The notes under the pieces are model-generated. The model saw only the letters and a program-made list of their open reading frames with translations. It searched no databases and was not told the origin of the DNA. The position numbers were made by a program, and so were the translations under genes. 64,000 nt of DNA from JBNJFY01 sp051747265 (lineage in GTDB: Bacteria > Bacteroidota > Rhodothermia > Balneolales > Balneolaceae): assembly GCA_051747265.1 (NCBI GenBank), contig JBNJFY010000010.1, positions 1 through 64,000 of the forward strand, in the 5' to 3' direction. This document shows, one piece after another, positions 63,701 to 64,000 of the stretch. Every line of letters begins with the position of its first letter. The first letter of the stretch is position 1.

Positions 63701-64000
63701 CTCAACACGGCTAGTAATATTCAATACCAAGGCGCTACTAACGCCAGTGGCAATGATGCCGCCAATGTAACGATTGAAGCCAATGACGGTAATGGCTCGG
63801 GCGAGGTGACTTTGGGAACCGTGAATATTGATATCACCGCTGTCAATGATGTTCCCACAGTTTCAGGTTTGGTTTCCGATATCACGTTTACGGAAGATCA
63901 ATCCGGCAGTGTCGATCTTTCGGCTTCCAGTTTTACCGATGTCGATGGCGACGTTTTAACCGTTACGTTGACGGTTACGGCGGGGACCTTTGGAACACCG
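60758..64000 (+). CDS. giant secreted cadherin-like repeat protein (5' part)
   Basis: An open frame of at least 1081 codons that leaves the window without a stop; I checked its frame along several stretches. ATG at 60758 starts a signal peptide (FLLIAFLVFPGFALAQ). A jellyroll-like domain follows at about 27-190. Next come a cadherin/dystroglycan-like repeat, about 200-300, and a fibronectin-like segment, about 310-405. A cadherin-like beta-sandwich domain is at about 409-505 (NADLSNLILSSGP). Then come a series of Ig-like repeats; the last two start with SDITVTEDQ and SDITFTEDQ. Probably an adhesin or cell-surface protein. A C-terminal secretion or anchor signal would be outside the window. 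Confidence 0.88.
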   Translation, partial: MISSRNRLFQFLLIAFLVFPGFALAQTNLISDPGAEVGPKGDNTPGPSWSNSGNGSFEQWDAADLGIAAHSGVMVFLENSSNLNDTYMEQVVDVSGSASIIDAGGASIDFSAWLQTAGSDQGKIVVEYLNGSNSPIGTMYDSGFMAGPGAWIPLTSSGTAPAGTRYIRVRAYSKFVDGSFHDAYFDDFSLTLTSTNSAPTNISLNSTSVNQSGGTNATVGTLSTTDADGGDSHTYSLASGSGDTNNGSFNINGNTLRADNAGSLPAGNYSVRIQTNDGNGGTYQKSFTITVVDDIDPSFQNSTPSLSNITASGAQISADLDEDGTVYYVAVSDGASAPSSNQVKSGQNSSGSAALKSGNFLTSSTTGSESFTGLSADTQYDIYVVAQDQAGSPNLQSAPTKLDMRTLSNNADLSNLILSSGPLVPVFDANTTGYTAQVSYSTSSITVTPTSADAKSSITVNGSAVNSGAASNAISLSEGSNSITIKVTAEDGSTKTYTVNVTRNSPNSDGSLTAASGVSEPVALPSTIDSSPEAIDIFDFTLSDGGGGDGVGMTVSEIVINVSGTSTDAERGQVTWRLNGSDASNVTGIYNAGTDQITFSGLSISIADNSSETYTINAYYNDNSNLIEDHVFILSVDGDTDVTTGSGGTSIGSTSAITNGSGSSVDIVATQLAYTTQPSGSVSGSTLTTQPKVTAQDAFGNTDVDFTETVTITEASSGSLSGDTDIAAVSGVASFTDIAYTATADQESFTLTANDEDGTGSNLSTIDANTITSDVVATQLAFTTEPAPITLKSGETTNFTTVPVVKAVDANNTVDTGYSTDIQLSEVNGAGSATMSGTGDTDGNGSTVSLTPTSGSATFTGLALTYTAAGSSDETFNLQASSGGLTTANSATLTATVNNNPTATGIPSDITVTEDQLSDVDLSSASFSDADGNDLTLTLTVSGGSFATPADGSGVGAGVTETLVNTTTITLAGSTTDLNTYLNTASNIQYQGATNASGNDAANVTIEANDGNGSGEVTLGTVNIDITAVNDVPTVSGLVSDITFTEDQSGSVDLSASSFTDVDGDVLTVTLTVTAGTFGTP

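Overview
The window looks like chromosomal DNA from a bacterium of the Balneolota/Rhodothermota side of the Bacteroidota superphylum. This rests on several things seen here: a DUF4175-type protein, a SusC-style TonB-dependent receptor with an N-terminal carboxypeptidase-regulatory-like domain, an SLBB-type polysaccharide export protein, few Shine-Dalgarno sites, and promoters of the form TTTG - 19 to 21 bases - TAnnTTTG, which is the Bacteroidota sigma-A pattern. Species cannot be named from sequence alone. No rRNA operon, CRISPR array, prophage block or intact insertion sequence was seen.

Layout. 1-1604: non-coding and repeat rich (long perfect hairpin, a 285-bp direct duplication, a ~130-bp tandem repeat). 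1605-9364 (minus strand): DUF4175 membrane protein, SLBB export protein, metallo-beta-lactamase-fold hydrolase and MerR regulator. 9430-13328 (plus): GT2 glycosyltransferase, SAM methyltransferase and an SLC13-type transporter. 13454-14291: six tRNA genes on the minus strand (Pro, Arg, Cys, Glu, His, Glu). 15066-17393: a GT4 glycosyltransferase and a divergent secreted protein, both bordered by hairpin-rich non-coding DNA. 19118-23656 (minus): clpC, then rpsT-gpmI. 23804-27800 (plus): cmk, rpsA, nadA. 27955-29302 (minus): a small unknown gene and a MoxR ATPase. 29387-39893: uppP, nuoJ, nuoK, then an Fe-S repair gene (ric) and a Na+/H+ antiporter gene that interrupt the nuo genes, then nuoL-nuoM-phhB-nuoN. 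40080-43229: rpsF-rpsR-rplI-dsbD behind a likely S6:S18 leader. 43289-50365: a large envelope protein, exbB, a 90-aa membrane protein, two exbD genes and thiL. 50636-59274: a beta-helix lipoprotein, a TonB-dependent receptor, ftsH and a second beta-helix lipoprotein. 60074 to the end: a tail-collar protein and the first 1081 codons of a giant secreted repeat protein that runs off the window.

How the genes fit together. Much of the window is housekeeping: translation (rpsT, rpsA, rpsF, rpsR, rplI, tRNAs), proteolysis (ClpC, FtsH), complex I membrane arm (NuoJKLMN), NAD, thiamine and nucleotide metabolism. The rest is envelope work: export and glycosyl transfer, energy transduction to the outer membrane (ExbB/ExbD), nutrient uptake with surface lipoproteins, and a large adhesin-like protein.

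The most unusual signals are non-coding. A ~78-nt two-hairpin RNA motif ending in a terminator occurs twice, once just upstream and once just downstream of the second beta-helix lipoprotein gene, with an identical 16-nt core and compensating stem changes. A MITE-like family with 16-20 bp terminal inverted repeats and a central hairpin occurs three times. A composite of GTCGGGCA palindromes and other hairpins fills the intergenic islands at 14.3-15.0 kb and 17.4-19.0 kb.
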